DNA of 64,000 nt from an uncultured Caulobacterales bacterium (GTDB taxonomy: Bacteria; Pseudomonadota; Alphaproteobacteria; Caulobacterales; Caulobacteraceae), in assembly GCA_903840435.1 (NCBI GenBank), contig CAIMFV010000010.1:1-64000 (forward strand), read 5' to 3'. Made by a program: the position numbers and the translations under genes. The notes beneath the pieces were generated by a model, which did no database searches, had not been told where the DNA came from, and saw only the letters and a program-made list of their open reading frames with translations. Below are positions 25,621-35,225 of the stretch, piece after piece (the stretch's first letter is position 1; each line of letters begins with the position of its first letter).

Positions 25621-26577
25621 TTAGCTGAACAGGAGCGAAGACAGCCGCTTGCGGCCCGCCTTCACAGCTTCAGAGGTGGGGCCAGCCGCTTCGAACACGG
25701 TCAACAAGGACTTTCGCGCCCCATCCTCATTCCAGCTGCGGTCCTTGGCGACAATGGTCAACAGGTGATCGATGGCGGCGTCATAGCGGCCGCGTCCGGC
25801 CAAGACCTGGGCGAGATCATGCCGGGCTTGGTGGTCATCCGGATTGGCGTTTAGCCGCGCTTCCAGATCAGCGGTCTCGGCGGTGGCCTTGGCGGCGAGG
25901 CCAAGCGCAGTGCGGGCAGCAGAAAGGTCGGCGTCCTTGTGGTCTGGCGCGGCCATGGCCAGAATTTCACCCGCACGCGCCGTATCGCCCATTGCAAGGT
26001 ATAGCCGCGCCAGGCCCGCTATGGCCTTGGCATGGGTCGGTTCGACGGAGAGAATATGGGCATAGGCCTGGGCGGCGCCGCCGTGATCGCCTAAGGCTTG
26101 GGCCTCGCTCGCCTCAGCCAAAAGGGCCTCAAGGTCTTCCGCCACCTGCTCGGCCGGGCCGCCGCCGTGCTCGGCAATCAGGCGGGCGATAAAGGCGCTG
26201 ATCTGGCTTTCGGGCAAGGCACCCATAAAGCCGTCGACTGGCTGACCGTTACGGAAGGCGAAAACGGCGGGGATGGACTGGACCCGCAACTGACCGGCAT
26301 AGGCCGGGTTCTCGTCCACATTGATCTTGACGAGGCGCACAGCCCCCTTCGCGGCAGCCACCGCGCGCTCAATGGCGGGCGTGAGTTGGCGACAGGGGCC
26401 ACACCACGGGGCCCAGAAATCAACAATCACCGGGTGATGGCGCGATGCCTCCACCACATCGACCATAAAGCTTGCATCGGTGCCTTCGCGCGCAAAAGCC
26501 TCTGCACCCGCCTTTGCGTCGGCCTTGGCCGCGCTTTGAGGGCCGGAGCGCCCCTTGCCTATCAAGTCTCCGAACAT
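25621..26577 (-). CDS. YbbN/CnoX-like thioredoxin-TPR co-chaperone
   Basis: A 318-aa protein with an N-terminal thioredoxin domain (about residues 35-135; VIVDFWAPWCGPCRQLTP with CGPC intact, and VQSIPAVFAFRNG with the cis-proline) and a C-terminal TPR array (about 160-315). This is the YbbN/CnoX architecture, proteins that protect clients from oxidation and pass them to chaperones. The redox pair is complete here, unlike in E. coli YbbN. ATG 26577 is chosen; GTG 26586 is three codons upstream. Confidence 0.88.
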   Translation of the reverse strand: MFGDLIGKGRSGPQSAAKADAKAGAEAFAREGTDASFMVDVVEASRHHPVIVDFWAPWCGPCRQLTPAIERAVAAAKGAVRLVKINVDENPAYAGQLRVQSIPAVFAFRNGQPVDGFMGALPESQISAFIARLIAEHGGGPAEQVAEDLEALLAEASEAQALGDHGGAAQAYAHILSVEPTHAKAIAGLARLYLAMGDTARAGEILAMAAPDHKDADLSAARTALGLAAKATAETADLEARLNANPDDHQARHDLAQVLAGRGRYDAAIDHLLTIVAKDRSWNEDGARKSLLTVFEAAGPTSEAVKAGRKRLSSLLFS

Positions 26578-26750
26578 GGCTCTCACTTCCCCTATCTCCG
26601 CCCCGCATGGGAGCTGAGCCGCCGCCTATTGCGGCGCATTTTCCGAACGCCCCCAAGATGGGGCTAAGCAGGCCGTGGCGCAATCGCGGCGCAAAGGCAT
26701 TTTAGCGCGACCGGCCAGCCTCTCTCTCAGCCCCTCTCTGAGCCCACCTC

Positions 26751-27296
26751 TCAGGCCTCGACCCGGCAGAGGCTGGTGAAGTCGACGACAATGGGCGTCC
26801 GCCCCATGGCCGCAAGAAAGGCGCGAAAATCCGCCTGGGGCAAATGGGTGGTGGCGGTATTGGTCAGGGGGTGGAAATTCACCGCCGTGTTTGCCGCCAG
26901 GGCTGCGTCGAGGACAAATTTGACCTTGTGGTCTGGATCATTGGCAAGCGCCAGCGCCGTCACCGACCCCGGCCTTACGCCGAGCGCCGCATAGAGCCGC
27001 GTTTCCGAACCAAAGGACAGCCGCGCTGAGCCGATCACGGTCGGCAGCTTCTTCAAGTCGATCTCGGTTTCGGTCCAGGCGCTGATCAGCCAGAGCTGAT
27101 CCTTGGCGTCCTTTAAGAACAGGTTCTTGGTGTGACCGCCGGGGATCTGAGCCTTTAGGTCCGGCCCATCCTCTACCCGAAAGACCGCAGGATGGTCATA
27201 GGTCGTGGCCGAAAGTCCAAGCTCAGCCAAGAGGCCAAGGATGCGGTCGCGATCATAAAGCGGTTCGGCGACAGGGTCTGAAGCGGCGTCAGTCAT
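26751..27296 (-). CDS. YbaK/ProX-type aminoacyl-tRNA editing protein
   Basis: A 181-aa deacylase-fold protein. Features are [31 protein letters not shown] (GGHTKNLFL is the family signature with the catalytic Lys), [24 protein letters not shown] and [12 protein letters not shown]. It should hydrolyse Ala- or Cys-tRNA(Pro) in trans. ATG 27296 has AGAGG upstream and is preferred to 27314. Divergent from the DUF6065-like gene. Confidence 0.9.
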   Translation of the reverse strand: MTDAASDPVAEPLYDRDRILGLLAELGLSATTYDHPAVFRVEDGPDLKAQIPGGHTKNLFLKDAKDQLWLISAWTETEIDLKKLPTVIGSARLSFGSETRLYAALGVRPGSVTALALANDPDHKVKFVLDAALAANTAVNFHPLTNTATTHLPQADFRAFLAAMGRTPIVVDFTSLCRVEA

Positions 27297-27437
27297 GGGG
27301 ACCTCTTGGGCCATGCCAGGCCCCTCTTCGTCAAGAGGTGTTCGGCGCGCGCGCGAGCGCCTTGGGATTTCCGCACTTTCGGCGGCCGGGCCAAAGGCTT
27401 AGACTGGGGCCTTGGTGTCCCAGGCTTGAGCTTTGTC

Positions 27438-28181
27438 ATGGATCTTGAATGTTACCCGGTCGCTGACCGTCCGCCGGAAATCGTGCCGGGAAGGCCAGAT
27501 CGCGACTGGATGGATCGGTTCACCGCCCGCCATCCCTATCGCTGCCTGCCCTTGACCATGGCCAATACCACCGGATGGGAATTACTGTCTCCGGTGGGGT
27601 TTTCCGCCGATTGGGATGGCGGCGAGGGCACCGACGCCATTCGCTTCAAACCCGATCGGCTGACCCCGGGCTTTGAAGAGTTGGTCAAATCCCATTTTGG
27701 CGGAGGGGTTTTGACCTTTCATACTGGCTATTTGTTTCGCACCCGTCCTGGCTGGGACATGATCGCCCAAGGCCCGCCGAACCTGCCCAAGGACGGCCTT
27801 TATCCACTCTCGGGTCTGGTCGAGACCGATTGGCTGCCCTTTCCCTTCACCATGAATTGGAAGTTTACCCGCATTGGCCGCATCCGGTTTGAAAAGGGCG
27901 AGCCCTTTTGCTTTCTCACCCTCACTCCCCACCGCGTCATGGAAGAGGTGCAGCCCGTCCGCCGGTCGATGAACGCCGACGAGCCTTTGCGCCGCCAATA
28001 CGAAGCCTGGACCCGCGAGCGCGAGGCGTTTAACCGCAAACTCGGGGCCCGCGATCCCGAAGCCCTGCGCGAGGCCTGGCAGCGCTTCTACTTCAAAGGC
28101 GAACTGCCCGAGGAAACTGGCGCCCCGCCAGAGGACCACATCAACAAGCGTCGGCTGAAACCGCTCAAATTTGGCCTGTGA
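27438..28181 (+). CDS. DUF6065-like protein
   Basis: A 247-aa soluble protein: LPLTMANTTGWELLSPVGFSADWDGG, FGGGVLTFHTGYLFRT, WDMIAQGPPN, GLVETDWLPFPFTMNWKFTR and CFLTLTPH. This order matches the uncharacterised DUF6065 family as I remember it. Function is unknown; the fold looks beta-rich and non-membrane. ATG 27438 is the first ATG giving the conserved N-terminus; the frame is open further upstream. It stands alone, followed by tRNA-Gly. Confidence 0.65.
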   Translation: MDLECYPVADRPPEIVPGRPDRDWMDRFTARHPYRCLPLTMANTTGWELLSPVGFSADWDGGEGTDAIRFKPDRLTPGFEELVKSHFGGGVLTFHTGYLFRTRPGWDMIAQGPPNLPKDGLYPLSGLVETDWLPFPFTMNWKFTRIGRIRFEKGEPFCFLTLTPHRVMEEVQPVRRSMNADEPLRRQYEAWTREREAFNRKLGARDPEALREAWQRFYFKGELPEETGAPPEDHINKRRLKPLKFGL

Positions 28182-28266
28182 GCCAAAGACAAACCCTCTT
28201 GCAAACCCCGGCCCACTCTGCTTAAAGACGCCCTCTTCCCGGGGAGGTCTCCTCCTTCGTGCGCGA

Positions 28267-28341
28267 GCGGGCGTAGCTCAGGGGTAGAGCACAACCTTGC
28301 CAAGGTTGGGGTCGAGGGTTCGAATCCCTCTGCCCGCTCCA
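28267..28341 (+). tRNA. tRNA-Gly(GCC)
   Basis: Acceptor GCGGGCG pairs with TGCCCGC (one G-T pair); D-arm AGCTCAGGGGTAGAGC; anticodon stem CAACC/GGTTG with loop TTGCCAA, anticodon GCC; T-arm GAGGGTTCGAATCCCTC; discriminator T and encoded CCA. No foreign element is visible at its 3' end. Confidence 0.96.
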
Positions 28342-28856
28342 AGTTTTCATCGCAAAACGCTAAGCTAAGGCGTCCCTACGGGGCGAGGCTCAAGTGGCGC
28401 TGGGTTGGCCTGCGGAAATAGTAGGGCATGACATCGCCACACTTGGCCATCGCGTACGCCCAGCGGTAAGACATCCGAATTTTGTCGGATCACTCTGATG
28501 CGCCCGGCTGTTAGGGTGCTCTTGATTGCCCAACAGGATTGCCGGGTATGCGCCTTAGGTGTTTTCTTGCGCAGTATATAATAATGTCTCCCGTGAGAAA
28601 GACCGCATAGCGACCTTGTGATACAGTAATTTTCGATATATGCGAAATCGCTCTTCACTAATCTGATTATTCTGTGAAATTACTTCGTTTTTATCGAATA
28701 TATTCACTTCAACTCCAATATAACAACAATATATTCTGTTTGTTATGGAAATTTTATTTGATTTTTTACGCCACGTTTACCTTGAAAGCACAAAACCACC
28801 CAAGTTTGTGAGTTAGGCGCTAGAAATCGGCGCTTGCTAGACAGGGGCAGAATGCC
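28342..28856. other. AT-rich intergenic region before flagellin
   Basis: About 515 bases without a believable gene. From about 28560 to 28760 the DNA is strongly AT-rich. A sigma-54 (TGGC-N8-TTGC type) promoter, usual for late flagellins, could not be found at proper spacing. The flagellin ribosome site AGGGGCAG lies just before ATG 28857. Confidence 0.5.
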
Positions 28857-29684
28857 ATGGCTAACAACAGTATTAATACCAATACGGGCGCGCTTGTGGC
28901 GCTGCAGAACCTCAACACCACCGCGACGGGGTTGGCAAAGGCACAGAACCAAATCTCGACAGGATTGGCGGTCGCCGGTGCAACAGATAATGGCGCTGTG
29001 TGGAACATTGCCCAAAACAGTCGGGCGACAGTCTATGCCCTCGACTCGGTGAAGAGCTCATTACAGCGGGCGCAATCGACAATCTCTGTCGCCGTCTCGG
29101 CGGGTCAGACTATTTCTGACCTGTTAAATCAGATTAAAACCAATGTCTTAGCGGGCACCGACACCTCGCTCGACACGACCAGTCGTAACTCGCTCAATCA
29201 GACGACCCAGGCCTTGATTGCTCAGGTCGGGAAGATTGTCGCCAATGCGACGTTCAATAATGTCAACCTGATCAAGACAGGCGGCACGACCCTGCAAGCG
29301 CTCGCCAATACGACGGGCTCAAAATTTACCGTTGCGGCGGCCAGTTTGCAGGTGGGCGGGGCCAATGTGAAATTCACAGCCAACGCCTCGTTTACCTCCG
29401 CCACAACCGCCAACACGCTCTTGTCTTTGGTCAACACGTCGATCACGAATGTGAACGCCGCAACCGCCAGCTTTGGCACGGCCTCAAACGCCCTCACCAC
29501 ACACCTGAACTTCATCTCGACTCTGCAAGATACCCTCTCGGCGGGCGTCGGAAACCTGGTCGACGCCGACGTGGCTAAGGTGAGCGCCCAGTTGACGGCA
29601 TTACAGACCAAGCAACAGCTTGGCATCCAAGCGCTTTCAATCGCCAATTCTTCAAAGACGGCGCTTTTGTCGCTATTTAAGTAG
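28857..29684 (+). CDS. Flagellin
   Basis: A 275-aa filament protein of the short Caulobacter type. N-terminal D0/D1 helices (residues 1-130: NSINTNTGALVALQNLN, then SLQRAQSTISVAVSAGQTISDLLNQIK) and C-terminal D1/D0 (about 190-275: LDTLSAGVGNLVDADVAK-like segment, LQTKQQLGIQALSIANSSKTALLSLFK) are present, with a very short variable middle. It is secreted without signal peptide. No flaF, flbT or other flagellar gene adjoins it, so it is a lone copy; most Caulobacterales have several. Confidence 0.95.
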   Translation: MANNSINTNTGALVALQNLNTTATGLAKAQNQISTGLAVAGATDNGAVWNIAQNSRATVYALDSVKSSLQRAQSTISVAVSAGQTISDLLNQIKTNVLAGTDTSLDTTSRNSLNQTTQALIAQVGKIVANATFNNVNLIKTGGTTLQALANTTGSKFTVAAASLQVGGANVKFTANASFTSATTANTLLSLVNTSITNVNAATASFGTASNALTTHLNFISTLQDTLSAGVGNLVDADVAKVSAQLTALQTKQQLGIQALSIANSSKTALLSLFK

Positions 29685-29792
29685 ATTATTGTCTGCTTAT
29701 TCGACGCCTTTTTTGGGATCGAGACCGAACGGCACGCTCATCTGCGCATCCCCGTCAATTCAACCTAGGACACAGTCAATGGTGACGATCTT

Positions 29793-31292
29793 ATGATTGT
29801 GGGGTATTTGCAGACCGCGAAGGCGGAAAATCAAAAACAACACGCCATTTTGGTAAATATATCTGTTTTCGTATTGGTTCCAATTCTTACAGCATTTGGC
29901 GCTGAATTCATTCGTTACTATTTTCATGTTGAGAAATATTCGGTCACATTCATCGTTCCAATCCTAGTGGCGGCGGTTTATTGTGGTGAATTGGCCGCAT
30001 ATATCTGCGCTGTAATCACATTTATACTGTATAATGTCTATTTTCTTGATCCAATTTTCGTCTTTTCTCTGTCATCAGCTGACAGCGTTGCGTCCTTGTT
30101 TGAGTTTTCTATTGTCGCGGCATTGATAGGTCGATTGGCGGGGCGGATTCGGGACACATCAGAGCGGAATTTGATTCAAGCGCGAAATTCAAAACTTCTG
30201 TTCGAAGCCACACGGGCGCTCTCCGTACTCGATGACGAAAATGCCATTCGCGACAAGTTGATATCCGACGTGCAAGCCATGGTGGGGGGACCGGTGTGGA
30301 TTATCGAGGGCGGAAAGAGTTGGCCCTCAGCAAGCGACCTTTCACCGCCGAAAGCCTTGGTCGATCTCGCGCGAGACGCCGAGCTGGGATCAACTGTGCG
30401 CGAGAGCGTGAAGGGCGCCAAATGGCAAATCACCAGAACAGGCTTTGACCAAGCCTCAAGCCGCGTTGTGGCTTGGGAAGCCAAGACGCCCGATCACCTC
30501 TCGGCCGAAAACCAAAAATTGGCGGCGGTGATGGTTGAGGTTGGCCATTTGACGCTTGAACGCGCCCACCAAACCCGTGTCCAGGCTGAATTGGAAGTTG
30601 TCGCTCAAACCGAAAAATTGAGGTCGACCTTATTGGCGGCAATATCCCATGACATCAGGACGCCACTGGCCGTTATAATCTCATCTGCATCCAGCATTAT
30701 CGAATATATTGATAATTTTACCAAAGAAACAACGCTTGATATTCTAAATACAATCATAGAAAAATCAGTTTCTCTAAATAATTTTGTCACCAATACGCTC
30801 AGCATGACACGGTTGGAGGCCGGTGCGCTCTCGATAGCTACAGAATCATTTGACGCGCAAGAAATTCTGCACCGCGCTGCCACATTGGCAGAAAGCCATG
30901 GTGCTGTGGTCTGGCGAGAGTTCGCCCCTCAGCCGGTTTTCATGCTCGGCGATCCAGTTTTAGTCGAACAGGTGGTAAGAAATGTGGTGGAGAATGCGCT
31001 GAAGCATGCTGGCCCTCACCCGGCATTGACCTTTCGTTGCCTCGACCAAGGCGGTGAGACCCTTGTCGAGGTTGAAGACAACGGCCCGGGTGTCGGCCCG
31101 CATAACTATGAGCTGATTTTCGAAAAATTCTTTCGTGTCGCGGGCAATGACGGATTTGGACTAGGTCTCTCCATCGTCCGCGGCTTGACCGAAGCCATGG
31201 GGGGAAGGGTCAAGGCACAAAACCGGCGCGACGGCGCGTCTGGTTTACGCATCGCCTTCACCTTCCGTGGGGCTCCTCAACTCGAGGCTTAA
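29793..31292 (+). CDS. KdpD-like short sensor histidine kinase
   Basis: A 499-aa membrane kinase. Four transmembrane helices of DUF4118 (KdpD type) lie at about residues 18-112, then a GAF-like region (about 130-250), HisKA with the phosphorylated His in AISHDIRTPLAV (His about 286), and HATPase_c with NVVENALKHAG, EDNGPGVG and GFGLGLSIVRGL. The N-terminal KdpD and USP domains of true KdpD are absent, so this is the truncated form. It is followed six bases later by its response regulator. No kdpFABC is present, so the target is unknown. The 5' half is AT-rich relative to most of the window. Confidence 0.88.
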   Translation: MIVGYLQTAKAENQKQHAILVNISVFVLVPILTAFGAEFIRYYFHVEKYSVTFIVPILVAAVYCGELAAYICAVITFILYNVYFLDPIFVFSLSSADSVASLFEFSIVAALIGRLAGRIRDTSERNLIQARNSKLLFEATRALSVLDDENAIRDKLISDVQAMVGGPVWIIEGGKSWPSASDLSPPKALVDLARDAELGSTVRESVKGAKWQITRTGFDQASSRVVAWEAKTPDHLSAENQKLAAVMVEVGHLTLERAHQTRVQAELEVVAQTEKLRSTLLAAISHDIRTPLAVIISSASSIIEYIDNFTKETTLDILNTIIEKSVSLNNFVTNTLSMTRLEAGALSIATESFDAQEILHRAATLAESHGAVVWREFAPQPVFMLGDPVLVEQVVRNVVENALKHAGPHPALTFRCLDQGGETLVEVEDNGPGVGPHNYELIFEKFFRVAGNDGFGLGLSIVRGLTEAMGGRVKAQNRRDGASGLRIAFTFRGAPQLEA

Positions 31293-31297
31293 AGACA

Positions 31298-31999
31298 ATG
31301 GTGGAAAAAGGTCAAATCTTGCTGGTGGATGATGAGCCGAGCCTCATCCGCTCACTCCGCCCAACCCTTCACGCCGCGGGATATGATGTGACGGTGAAAG
31401 CGACCGGTCTGGACGCCCTCGCCCATCTTGCCAGCGAAGTCTGTGACGCGGTCATTCTTGACCTCGACCTGCCCGATATTGATGGAAAAACAATTATCGG
31501 CCGGGTCCGTGAATGGTCGCTGGTGCCAATCGTCGTCCTATCGGCGCGCGATAGCGAGGATGAGAAGGTTACGGCCCTTGACCTCGGGGCGGACGATTTC
31601 GTCAATAAGCCCTTCGCGGTGCGCGAATTGCTCGCGAGGTTGCGGGCGGCCCTTCGCGGCCGCCTTCGTCGAGAGGCGGCAAGATCGCAATTTGTATCGT
31701 CTGAACTGCGGATCAATTTTGCCGAACGTCGGGTGTTTTTACACGGGGCCGAAGTCAGACTGACGCCACGGGAGTATAGTCTGCTACGGGTTTTGGCGCG
31801 GCACGTCGGACAGGTTGTGACCCATAGACAAATTTCCATGGCTGTGTGGAGCAGCCAAGACGGTGCAGATCCGCAAGCGGTTCGGGTGCTCATTGGCCAT
31901 CTGAGGCAAAGACTGTCAGAACCGAGTTCAGCCCCCAGGCTTATCGTCACCGAGCCTGGAATTGGCTATCGCCTGATGGCCGAAGAGATCGAAGACTAG
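31298..31999 (+). CDS. KdpE-like response regulator (OmpR family)
   Basis: A 233-aa regulator. Receiver domain residues 1-120: LLVDDE, phospho-acceptor Asp 55 in VILDLDLPD, and the conserved Lys in NKPF. The OmpR/PhoB winged helix is at about 130-230 (LTPREYSLLRVLARHVGQVVTHRQI, then VRVLIGHLRQRL and EPGIGYRL). It forms a two-gene operon with the kinase upstream. Confidence 0.93.
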   Translation: MVEKGQILLVDDEPSLIRSLRPTLHAAGYDVTVKATGLDALAHLASEVCDAVILDLDLPDIDGKTIIGRVREWSLVPIVVLSARDSEDEKVTALDLGADDFVNKPFAVRELLARLRAALRGRLRREAARSQFVSSELRINFAERRVFLHGAEVRLTPREYSLLRVLARHVGQVVTHRQISMAVWSSQDGADPQAVRVLIGHLRQRLSEPSSAPRLIVTEPGIGYRLMAEEIED

Positions 32000-32237
32000 G
32001 CGCGGTCTATTGAGCGGATCCGAAAACCCGTTCAAATCGATCCGACAAAGCCTCTAATGGTCCGATTTCGACATTTGCATCCCTGATATACCTGCCGCCG
32101 AGCAAATGTCGGAATCCCAAGGACCACTTGCAAACCTATTGGGTCTCGTGGATTTTTCGAATTTGACAGTCGAAACTCCGCCAAGTGTCAAATGGGAGTG
32201 GAATGTCAAATTCAATCCACGAGGAGCCTCCCTGGAG

Positions 32238-33482
32238 ATGGGAATTTTTGAAAGTGCATCCTTGGTCGTTGTCGTGGCGGCGGCCTTTGGCTTTCTGAAC
32301 CAACTTAGTCTGCGCCTGCCGCCTTCCGTGGCGCTGACCATCTCAGGCGGCTTGATTGCCTTGGCTGTTGCCATGGCCCACGGCCTGTTTCCCGAAAATC
32401 AGGCCGGTCATCAGATCTATAGTGTGCTCACCCAGATCGACTTTAAGGCGTCGGTTCTGAACGTGATGCTGTCCTTCCTGCTGTTTGCCGGAGCGCTGCA
32501 TATCAAGCTTCCAGACCTGAAGCGCGTCCTCGGGCTGGTCCTTTCCTTGGCCACCCTTGGGGCCTTGATCTCGACCCTCCTGGTCGCTTTAGGTCTTCAT
32601 CTGATCACAAAGCTGATCGGCCCGACCATCCCATTTGGCTGGTGCCTCGTCTTTGGCGCCTTGATCAGTCCGACCGATCCGGTTGCGGTTATCGCCCTGA
32701 TGCAAAGATCACAGGCGCCGCCCCTGCTGCGCACAACATTGGCGGCAGAAAGCCTTTTTAATGACGGCGTCGGGATCGTGCTGTTCACTGTGCTGCTCGG
32801 GTTGGCGCAATCAGGCGCTCCGCTGATGCTGGGTCCAGCCGCCATTGAATGTCTAAGCGTCGGCGGCGGGGGATTGCTATTTGGTTTGGCCTTGGGCGGG
32901 GTCGGCCTTTTGATGATGCGGCTGATCGATGACTATGAAACCGAAGCGCTCATCTGTCTTGCCCTGGTGATGGGGGGCTATGTCAGCGCCAATGCCATCG
33001 GCATTAGCGGGCCGGTAGCCATGGCTGTCGCAGGGATCATGGTCGGCAATCTTGGCGTCAGCCACGCCATGAGCGCCCAGTCACAAGACAGGCTGTTAAA
33101 GTTCTGGGACCTGATCGAGCTTTTGCTCAATGCAACGCTTTTTCTCCTCCTGGGCATTCAGGGGATTGGCCTGCTCGCCACGCCAACAATTTTGGCGGTG
33201 GGCATGGCTTGTATTCCCATGGTGTTACTGGCCCGCGGGCTCAGCCTCATGCCGTCGCTGTTCGCCTTCCGGCGGCGTCTGCCGATGAGCGCCACCCTGC
33301 CCCTCTTCACCTGGGGAGGGTTGCGAGGCGGATTGTGTATCGCAATGGCGTTGTCCACACCGGCCTTTGCAGCCCGAAACGAAATCATCGCCGCGACCTA
33401 TTTGGTGGCGATATTCTCCGTCGTGGTGCAGGGCCTGACCCTCTCGCCCCTGCTGCGACCGCTCCATCCGCGCCCATCGTGA
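32238..33482 (+). CDS. Na+/H+ antiporter, CPA1 (NhaP) family
   Basis: A 414-aa integral membrane protein with about 11-12 helices. The family pattern is visible: GALISPTDPVAVIALM (the transport Asp region), AESLFNDGVGIVLFTVLLG (ND motif) and FTWGGLRGGLCIAMALS (GGxRGG). It exchanges Na+ or K+ for H+ and keeps pH balance. ATG 32238 gives a normal N-terminus (FESASLVVVVAAAFGFL); the frame is open to 32106 but the added residues are hydrophilic and non-conserved. No regulator adjoins it except the KdpE-like gene 240 bp upstream. Confidence 0.9.
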   Translation: MGIFESASLVVVVAAAFGFLNQLSLRLPPSVALTISGGLIALAVAMAHGLFPENQAGHQIYSVLTQIDFKASVLNVMLSFLLFAGALHIKLPDLKRVLGLVLSLATLGALISTLLVALGLHLITKLIGPTIPFGWCLVFGALISPTDPVAVIALMQRSQAPPLLRTTLAAESLFNDGVGIVLFTVLLGLAQSGAPLMLGPAAIECLSVGGGGLLFGLALGGVGLLMMRLIDDYETEALICLALVMGGYVSANAIGISGPVAMAVAGIMVGNLGVSHAMSAQSQDRLLKFWDLIELLLNATLFLLLGIQGIGLLATPTILAVGMACIPMVLLARGLSLMPSLFAFRRRLPMSATLPLFTWGGLRGGLCIAMALSTPAFAARNEIIAATYLVAIFSVVVQGLTLSPLLRPLHPRPS

Positions 33483-33626
33483 CGCGCCGCTTGAGGAGGC
33501 CTGCCGTACAGATGGCTTGAGCCGGTCGCTGTCCGACAGCCGCCCATCGACCTCGTCAGGAAATTGAACCCGTGTGCCCTCAAAATTTCCGCTGATCCCG
33601 CAGCACAATTCGGTTATCTCACGGCC

Positions 33627-34595
33627 ATGACCGCCCTGCGCCCCGACGCCGCCACCCCCTTATGTGTCGCAGCCCTTTATCGCTTTGCGCGGTTTGAGGC
33701 GTGCGCTGACCTGCGTGGGCCGCTGGAGCAGCTTTGTCGCGCGCTTGGCGTCAGGGGGACGATTTTGCTGGCGTCAGAAGGGATCAATGGCACGATTGCC
33801 GGAACCGCTGCGGCCATAGATCAGGTCTTGGACCATATTCGCGCCCTGCCTGATTGCGCAGGGCTGGAGGTGAAGTTTTCCAGCGCCGCCGCTATGCCGT
33901 TTCATCGGATGAAGGTCAGGCTGAAGCGGGAAATCGTCACTATGGGCGAGCCTGCCATTGATCCGCGCACCCACGCCGGCATCTATGTGGCGCCGGAAGC
34001 GTGGAACGCGCTGATCTCCGATCCCGAAACCCTCGTCATTGATACCCGCAATGATTATGAGGTGGCGCTCGGGACCTTTAAGGGCGCTATCAACCCGAAG
34101 ACCGAAAGCTTTCGCGAATTTCCGGACTGGTTTCGGCGCCAACGCGACACACTGCTCGGCCCTGGCAAACCCCGGAAGATCGCCATGTTCTGCACCGGTG
34201 GCATCCGCTGTGAAAAGGCCACGGCGTTTTTGAGGCGCGAGGGCGTCGATGAGGTCTATCATCTGCAAGGCGGCATTTTAAAATATCTTGAAACCACCGC
34301 CGCCGCCGAAAGTCTGTGGCAGGGCGAGTGCTTCGTCTTCGATCAACGTGTGGCCATTGGCCATGGGCTCACCCAAGGCTCTCACGGGCTGTGCTTTGCC
34401 TGTCGCCGTCCGCTGAGTGAAGCGGCGACCCATTCGACGCTCTATGAGCCAGGGGTCAGTTGTCCCGCCTGCCATGCTGAGCGGACAGAGGCGCAGCGGG
34501 CCGCCTATCGCGAACGCCACCGCCAAGAGGCACTCGCCACCGCCCAAGGCCGGGCCCATGTGGGGGCTATGCCGCGTCAAGAGCGTGCAAAATAA
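33627..34595 (+). CDS. trhO: tRNA uridine(34) hydroxylase, rhodanese family
   Basis: A 322-aa TrhO/YceA protein that makes 5-hydroxyuridine at wobble U34. An N-terminal acylphosphatase-like domain ([16 protein letters not shown]) precedes the rhodanese domain (about 125-225) with [18 protein letters not shown] and active-site Cys in [16 protein letters not shown]-terminal Cys-rich tail ([13 protein letters not shown]) follows. ATG 33627 is chosen; upstream open codons are not conserved. Its 3' end overlaps the convergent ATPase gene by 29 bp. Confidence 0.92.
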   Translation: MTALRPDAATPLCVAALYRFARFEACADLRGPLEQLCRALGVRGTILLASEGINGTIAGTAAAIDQVLDHIRALPDCAGLEVKFSSAAAMPFHRMKVRLKREIVTMGEPAIDPRTHAGIYVAPEAWNALISDPETLVIDTRNDYEVALGTFKGAINPKTESFREFPDWFRRQRDTLLGPGKPRKIAMFCTGGIRCEKATAFLRREGVDEVYHLQGGILKYLETTAAAESLWQGECFVFDQRVAIGHGLTQGSHGLCFACRRPLSEAATHSTLYEPGVSCPACHAERTEAQRAAYRERHRQEALATAQGRAHVGAMPRQERAK

Positions 34596-35142
34596 ACGCC
34601 AAACGTGAGGCAAGGTCGCTCTGAGGAAGAATTATGATTTCATAGCCTAGGTCTGAATAGGCCAAGCCTAAGCGTTCGTATTCCGCGCAAGCCGCATCGA
34701 AGCTGTGGCGACGCTCCTGATCATTTTGAAAGAGTGCACGCCAAGGCGGCGTCATGAAAATAGGTCCATCGTACCGATAAAGCTCGCACAGGCGGCGTCC
34801 CTCTGAGCCTCCCGCCGCGCCATCCAGCGCTACAGCTGCATCGACCAAACATCGATCAAAGAAGATAGGCCCGTCCCTGGCTTGAACCGAGATGAGGTCC
34901 TCACGCGCCAAGTCTACAGCCCGGCGCGCGAACAGAATGGGGTTTGACCAAGGTAAGGCCGCGCCGCCCATCGCCAATTCCTGGCGCACGATGCGGCGTC
35001 CAGGTTCCTCGATGGTGGCGAAGCCGCAACGGTTAAGCGCATCCAGGAGCGTCGATTTCCCGCCGCCTGAGCACCCCGACAAGACGATTTTCTGTGCGGT
35101 TTTGTCGCACCTGTAATTACGACCCTGGGATGTATTTGCCAT
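34567..35142 (-). CDS. AAA-family ATPase (AAA_28 type)
   Basis: A 191-aa P-loop protein: Walker A in [16 protein letters not shown] (residues about 20-35), [23 protein letters not shown] as the Walker B/kinase-like Asp, and [10 protein letters not shown] near the end. This matches the small AAA_28/NadR-like P-loop family; the substrate is unknown. ATG 35142 is preferred over 35220. It is divergent from the unknown 374-aa gene, with 83 bp between the starts, and convergent with trhO. Confidence 0.75.
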   Translation of the reverse strand: MANTSQGRNYRCDKTAQKIVLSGCSGGGKSTLLDALNRCGFATIEEPGRRIVRQELAMGGAALPWSNPILFARRAVDLAREDLISVQARDGPIFFDRCLVDAAVALDGAAGGSEGRRLCELYRYDGPIFMTPPWRALFQNDQERRHSFDAACAEYERLGLAYSDLGYEIIILPQSDLASRLAFILHALDAA

Positions 35143-35225
35143 TTTGTTTTCAACCCTAGTTAAGCCTTGCGGGTTAGTTTGATTGAAGCCCAGCGCGTGC
35201 GGGTTGCCATAGGGACGCACCGAAC

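Noticed and set aside
28600-28856. Sigma-54 promoter before flagellin
   Set aside because: GG and GC elements near 28815-28835 are not at the required spacing.
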